From positions 117,611,973-117,675,972 of the forward strand of contig CM054180.1 in the NCBI GenBank assembly GCA_028829895.1: DNA of 64,000 bases. The letters run 5' to 3'. Under the pieces are notes generated by a model. That model made no database searches. It saw only the letters and a list, made by a program, of their open reading frames with translations, and was not told the DNA's origin. The stretch comes from Sinotaia quadrata. Taxonomy: Eukaryota; Mollusca; Gastropoda; Architaenioglossa; Viviparidae. Of this stretch, positions 62,205 through 64,000 are shown in pieces; position 1 is the first letter of the stretch; every line of letters begins with the position of its first letter. Position numbers and translations under genes: made by a program.

Positions 62205-62997
62205 GTTTGTCTCCCCTTTGTGTCTTAGAATATGTTCCAAGATGTACTAATGTGACATAACGTAGTCGATATGTGTTTTGAACTGATATAGACAAAACTT
62301 TAATTAACACGCCTCAGCTGACTAAGTTACTGTTTGTTTCTCTGCTCTCGTTCTTGTAGTGGTGCAAATCCTAAGTATTAAACAAATATAAAGATGTGTT
62401 CTTACTAGTAATACATAAATACATGTGTACTGATTATTGATATCAATTTGATTATTTTTCTATTTAGTTGGCCGTCTTACTTCATGTAGTTTTCTTGTAA
62501 ATATTCACAATCAATTGTTTCGTGTTTGTCACAATCGCGAATGGATTGTTCATTCCTAATCCAACCTTTGACCTCAATCATATCTTTAATCCGAGCATGA
62601 AGTCAATCTCTCCTTTGCCATAGGGAGCCACCCAGGGTTTCTGTGTGCTGGTGTATTTGTAACATATCTGGGAACGAGTGAACTTGAATAAATGTACGAT
62701 GTGCGTTTGATGGAATGCATCTGTCCAATTTTTTAAAAAAAAGAATTTTTGTTGCTGTTTCAATTGGATTACCTAAGAGCAAGTTGTATATCAATTAACT
62801 TACCGGGGTGAACTTAATAATGAACGTAAGTTTGTCAGTAACATCACAACAAGTAATATCTTGATACTTGAGTGTTGTTCACTTGAATGACAATGCCAGC
62901 AAATTACTTGCTTTACTTAGAAATGTAAGTTTCTTAATGCTAGATTACTCTTCAAAATTTACAATTCATCTTAAAGAGTGATGAAAAGAAAACCGCC
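62205..62997. other. Unique AT-rich DNA next to the retrotransposon
   Basis: No array or gene recognised. This is the flank in which the retrotransposon 3' end is placed. Confidence 0.55.
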
Positions 62998-63064
62998 TAT
63001 TATTATTCATCCTCTTTCCACGACTTATGTGTGACTGTCGGTTGTGATCCAAGGTCTCGGAATC
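62998..63064 (-). mobile_element. Short 3' UTR and ATA-rich tail of the retrotransposon
   Basis: After the stop codon the minus strand runs about 65 bases and ends in GGATGAATAATAATA, next to ordinary AT-rich DNA. Many non-LTR elements end in a short 3' UTR with a simple A-rich or ATA-type tail, so this is taken as the 3' end of the insertion. The exact boundary and any target-site duplication cannot be fixed because the 5' end is outside the window. Confidence 0.55.
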
Positions 63065-64000
63065 TTACCAAGATTCTGGGAGATCCAAGGTTTTACGGAG
63101 GATGTGGGCACTTCCGAGGAGCGCTGCTTTGAGTAGTGGAGCGAGTCTGTGGTTTCCAGGGAGTTTATTCAGGTAGCTTTCCAATTCAGATGTTATGTTC
63201 CCCAAGGCTCCTATCACTATAGGTATCACTTCTGCTTTTACATTCCACAGTCTCTGGATTTCTAATCTGAGGTCTTGGTATTTTTCTATTTTTTCTCTTT
63301 CTTTTGTTTGTATGCTTCTATCACTTGGAACAGCGACATCAATGATTGTTACTGTTCTGTTGGACTTATTGAGAACTACAATGTCTGGTCTTCGTGCAGG
63401 AATCACCCGATCTGTTCTTATCTCGAAGTCCCACAGTATTTTGACTTCTTCTGTTTCGGTGATTGCTTCTGGTTGGTGTATCCATGCTCTTTCTGGGGTT
63501 TGTATGCCATAGTTCTCACACAGATTTCTATGTATGTGTTTTGCCACTTCATTGTGTCGTTTGGTGTATTCTGTTCCAGCCAGAACCTGACATCCAGATA
63601 GCATAGTCTACATTTGGAGTCATTTGAAATTTTCATGATTTTCGTTTTGTGTGATTTGGTGTTGAGTACTTGATCTTGTGCAGCTGTAATGAGTGCTTCT
63701 GTTTCTGCTTTCAATCCAGCCTCTTTCAACCATTTGTACGTTGATTGCTTTGTTGATATTTCGTCGGCTTGTCGTACATACTGGCCATGCAGAGGTTTCT
63801 GGCTCCAGGTATGTGCTAGTTCTTGCTTCGTTGTTTTCTTCCATGTTTCTTTTTCTGTTTCTGGGGGTTGGAATAGTCCACTCATCTTTACTGCTTCTAT
63901 CAGTGGATCATCTTTGTTGTTATTCCAGATGTAGTCCACAAGGTTAATGACTTCTCCTGTCCTCCTTTCTCAGACACGCCGTGAGGCTGCCCCAGAAGCA
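63065..64000 (-). pseudogene. C-terminal part of an R2-like (RLE-type) non-LTR retrotransposon ORF, degraded
   Basis: On the minus strand two overlapping frames encode the end of a retrotransposon polyprotein. The upstream frame (to 63601) contains a WLKEAGLKAETEALITAAQ segment and then the first half of a zinc finger, CRLC. The downstream frame (63604-63065) begins MLSGC, continues with GTEYTKRHNEVAKHIH, and has a restriction-like endonuclease signature: RPD (residues 72-74) and, 14 residues later, IID (87-89). It ends at a stop at 63065. This order (CCHC finger, then PD...D nuclease) is known from R2-type elements, where the nuclease nicks the target for target-primed reverse transcription. 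The reverse transcriptase itself would lie beyond the window. The copy is dead: the frames switch inside the zinc finger at 63601-63604, and an in-frame TGA lies at 63970-63972. Element class is fairly sure; the exact clade (R2, R4, NeSL or related) is not. Confidence 0.85.

Noticed and set aside
61298..62260. Frames of 209-320 aa, Ser/Leu-rich
   Set aside because: They translate the CT array. All three plus-strand registers are open for the same reason.
63195..63947. Plus-strand frames of 81-108 aa at the right end
   Set aside because: They are antisense shadows of the minus-strand retrotransposon sequence.

Overview
This window looks like intergenic DNA from an animal nuclear genome. It is AT-rich, has no operons or dense coding, and is crowded with microsatellites ((CA)n, (CT)n, (GATA)n, (GAAA)n) and short-unit minisatellites. 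The only convincing protein-coding homology is the carboxy-terminal end of a degraded R2-like non-LTR retrotransposon at the right edge. That element type, together with this repeat texture, would fit a marine invertebrate such as a mollusc. The taxonomic guess is an inference with low confidence. No intact host gene, tRNA or rRNA could be supported.

Layout. Positions 1-5000 hold microsatellites, a 35-bp repeat, one weak exon candidate (3039-3113) and copy A of a dispersed repeat family. Positions 5040-6860 are a decayed satellite of about 34-bp units. Positions 7380-20000 are mostly unique AT-rich DNA broken by long CA/TG tracts. The most striking array is at 20992-22901: 42 monomers of a satellite that changes from 49-bp units to 46/47-bp units and ends in two exact-length 254-bp higher-order repeats. 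Positions 22965-30300 carry several minisatellites (33, 51, 36, 38 and 50 bp) and a GAAA array with a recurring spacer.

Copy B of the dispersed family (30283-30855) is inserted in a 50-bp minisatellite and contains a (GA)36 tract at the place where copies A and C have only a short GA-rich seed. Positions 31950-48830 hold more than a dozen unrelated minisatellites (units of 20, 71, 25, 61, 67, 31, 22, 65, 124, 31, 26, 42, 43 and 44 bp). Positions 49830-57870 are mainly microsatellites and arrays of 27/30-bp, 54-bp and 49-bp units. Copy C is at 57874-58510. A perfect 21-bp-arm hairpin is at 60182-60237. An 800-bp CT-rich higher-order array is at 61394-62204. The broken retrotransposon runs on the minus strand from about 62998 past the window end.

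No pathway or gene cooperation can be described. The biology visible here is repeat turnover: array birth, homogenisation, decay and transposon insertion. Many open reading frames in the window are translations of simple repeats or of arrays whose unit length is a multiple of three; they are not annotated as genes.
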